DNA of 64,000 bases, taken from positions 1 through 64,000 of the forward strand of contig NZ_STFX01000018.1 of NCBI RefSeq assembly GCF_005222915.1. Reading direction: 5' to 3'. A program made the position numbers and the translations under genes. Under the pieces are notes generated by a model. The model did not search any database. It saw only the letters and a program-made list of their open reading frames with translations, and was not told the origin of the DNA. The stretch's first letter is position 1. Each line of letters opens with the position of its first letter. Shown here piece by piece: positions 63,410 through 64,000 of the stretch. This DNA comes from Rhizobium sp. FKL33 (lineage in GTDB: Bacteria; Pseudomonadota; Alphaproteobacteria; Rhizobiales; Rhizobiaceae).

Positions 63410-64000
63410 TCATGCTCCGGAAAGGGCCGCACGGGCCAGGGATTGAAGATCGGCGTCGCCGGCGAAACCGAGACCGCGCGCCAGCGAGGCGTCGATCTCA
63501 GGCATCGCGCCGAACAGACGGGTCAACCGCGCGTCATCGCCCCATCGAACGGACGCCGTTCGTCCCGCGGCGATCGCGATGGCGTCGGCCATTTCCGCCA
63601 TCGTGGCGGAGAGCGCCGGAGGCAACACCACGGTCGGCGCACCGGCTTGCAGCGTCGAGGCATGCAGAAGCGTTTCGACCGCCGCAGCCCGGGACATCCA
63701 CCAGCATCGTGCGCTGGCCGGAACGGGGCTCAGAAATTCCTCGCCGGCGCCGATCTTGTGAAACATTTGGCTCATAAAGGCGGAGCCATGTCCGCTTTCG
63801 GTCGGGGGCCGCGCGACGAGACCGGGGAAGCGAAGGCTGATCGCCGACAACTCGCCCCTGCGGTTGAGATCGCTGAGATACATCTCCGTCATCAGCTTGT
63901 GGGCGCCGTAAGACAGTCCGGGCGCCGTGGGCGTCGCCTCCGAGATCACATCCGTAACGGTGTCGCCATAGACAGCGATCGAGGAGGCAAAGACGAAGCG
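63410..64000 (-). CDS. NAD-dependent epimerase/dehydratase family protein (DenD-like), N-terminus outside the window
   Basis: The frame is open to the window edge: reading in from base 64000 gives RFVFASSIAVYGD, then LSYGAHKLMTEMYLSD, which hold the catalytic Ser and the YxxxK of extended short-chain dehydrogenases. The later part (RRGELSAISLRFPGLVARP, then PVPASARCWWMSRAAAVETLLHA) resembles D-erythronate dehydrogenase DenD. The NAD-binding Rossmann motif should lie outside the window. About 196 residues are visible. DenD-type enzymes act on four-carbon sugar acids, but the pairing with a cyclase gene leaves the substrate open. Confidence 0.78.
   Translation of the reverse strand, partial: RFVFASSIAVYGDTVTDVISEATPTAPGLSYGAHKLMTEMYLSDLNRRGELSAISLRFPGLVARPPTESGHGSAFMSQMFHKIGAGEEFLSPVPASARCWWMSRAAAVETLLHASTLQAGAPTVVLPPALSATMAEMADAIAIAAGRTASVRWGDDARLTRLFGAMPEIDASLARGLGFAGDADLQSLARAALSGA

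Overview
The window is about 63% GC, densely packed, and reads as a chromosome or megaplasmid segment of an alphaproteobacterium, most likely Hyphomicrobiales (rhizobia and relatives). The evidence is codon usage, several PotABCD/CUT1/BMP-type ABC importers with local regulators, many 4-bp ATGA/GTGA gene overlaps, and a palindromic repeat of the style seen in that order. I saw no rRNA or tRNA gene and no CRISPR array. All calls were made by reading the sequence; no database search was run.

Layout. (1) 1-4201: right part of a Tn554-like element of lower GC (two tyrosine recombinases plus a small third protein). It lies in the same orientation as a recQ gene that it cuts after about 80 codons. 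(2) 4.5-17.8 kb: an unassigned amine or polyamine-type locus. A leftward operon carries an ABC importer, a GT1 glycosyltransferase, three cupins, an aldehyde dehydrogenase and a saccharopine-dehydrogenase-like enzyme. A rightward operon carries a GntR/FCD regulator with two DNA-binding domains, a second GT1 glycosyltransferase and a second aldehyde dehydrogenase. (3) 18.1-23.9 kb: a CUT1 sugar importer with a mandelate-racemase-type dehydratase and an L-rhamnose-mutarotase-like protein. (4) 24-29 kb: TetR regulator and RND efflux pair; then a chemoreceptor (29.2-31 kb) and a copper-chaperone operon for cytochrome oxidase assembly (31-32.7 kb).

(5) 32.7-46 kb: the most coherent system. It holds a molybdenum hydroxylase with fused tri-heme cytochrome (NicAB-like), a MarR regulator (NicR-like), a 6-hydroxynicotinate-reductase-like protein, a UPF0280 protein, two tandem amino-acid-synthesis-family paralogues, an ATP-dependent oxoprolinase/hydantoinase pair, and a ferredoxin-NADP reductase. 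One palindromic operator, TTTGTATACAAA, recurs with the same promoter spacing before the two rightward operons, and degenerate copies lie before two more genes. I infer an aerobic reductive nicotinate (or related N-heterocycle) pathway: hydroxylation, ferredoxin-dependent ring reduction, then ATP-driven lactam opening.

(6) 46-59.2 kb: nucleoside/nucleobase-type functions. A LacI-controlled ABC importer is linked to an MTA/purine-phosphorylase-like enzyme. A second operon has a BMP-family nucleoside importer, an amidase and a CodA-like deaminase. (7) 59.3-62.6 kb: divergent oxyR and katG. (8) 62.6-64 kb: a cyclase-family hydrolase and an SDR dehydrogenase that runs off the right edge.
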